A stretch of 64,000 nucleotides of DNA, taken from NCBI GenBank assembly GCA_034687125.1, contig JAQGBZ010000058.1, positions 62,001 through 126,000 on the forward strand, given 5' to 3'. The notes beneath the pieces are model-generated. The model was not told where the DNA came from. It made no database searches and was given only the letters and a program-made list of their open reading frames with translations. This document shows positions 63,888 through 64,000 of the stretch, in pieces. This stretch comes from Neelides folsomi. Its lineage: Eukaryota > Arthropoda > Collembola > Neelipleona > Neelidae. How positions within the stretch are numbered: position 1 is the first letter of the stretch; every line of letters begins with the position of its first letter. The translations under genes were made by a program, and so were the position numbers.

Positions 63888-64000
63888 GTAAGCCAAAAGA
63901 GAGACGCGTTCCCATTCATCCTCCACGAGGAGAGAGGGAACGGATGAAGAATGGAGTCCAATACATGAATCATGATCCTGTACATCTAATCGCATTTACT

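Overview
The window is nuclear DNA of an invertebrate, most likely an arthropod; a crustacean such as a copepod is possible, but the sequence does not prove it. It has multi-exon genes with mostly short, AT-rich GT-AG introns, a 27-repeat Dachsous cadherin, an SVOP-type transporter, a GTSF1/Asterix piRNA factor, and many small TA-flanked inverted-repeat elements. No bacterial operons, CRISPR arrays, tRNA or rRNA genes were seen.

Layout. 1-3.9 kb: non-coding, ending in a TATA/initiator core promoter. 4.5-24.9 kb (+): a complete dachsous gene, 19 coding exons and about 3,228 codons. 24.9-29.4 kb: no gene seen. 29.4-31.2 kb (-): WWOX. 31.6-38.8 kb (+): VPS8, transcribed divergently from WWOX. 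38.8-40.6 kb: a dispersed repeat, an ankyrin-repeat relic and a TA-flanked MITE carrying nine copies of a 16-nt unit. 40.65-42.5 kb (-): a two-exon multicopper oxidase that looks fungal in type. 45.4-49.1 kb (-): SVOP. 49.6-50.3 kb (-): a GTSF1-like gene. 51.0-62.2 kb (+): hobbit/BLTP2, about 38 exons, divergent from GTSF1. 63.3-64.0 kb (+): a TATA box and the first exon of an unrecognised gene that runs off the window.

The genes do not form one pathway. Dachsous is a planar-polarity and growth cadherin. VPS8 is a CORVET tethering subunit and hobbit a bridge-like lipid transfer protein, so both act in membrane traffic or at membrane contacts. WWOX is a WW-domain oxidoreductase, SVOP a vesicle transporter, and GTSF1 acts with Piwi. 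The most unusual items are the fungal-like oxidase among animal genes, a MITE inserted into the TA of a 5' splice donor in hobbit, the iteron-bearing MITE, and a repeat that includes the VPS8 3' end and recurs 5 kb downstream. All exon borders were read by eye from frame, GT/AG signals and remembered family alignments; no search was run.
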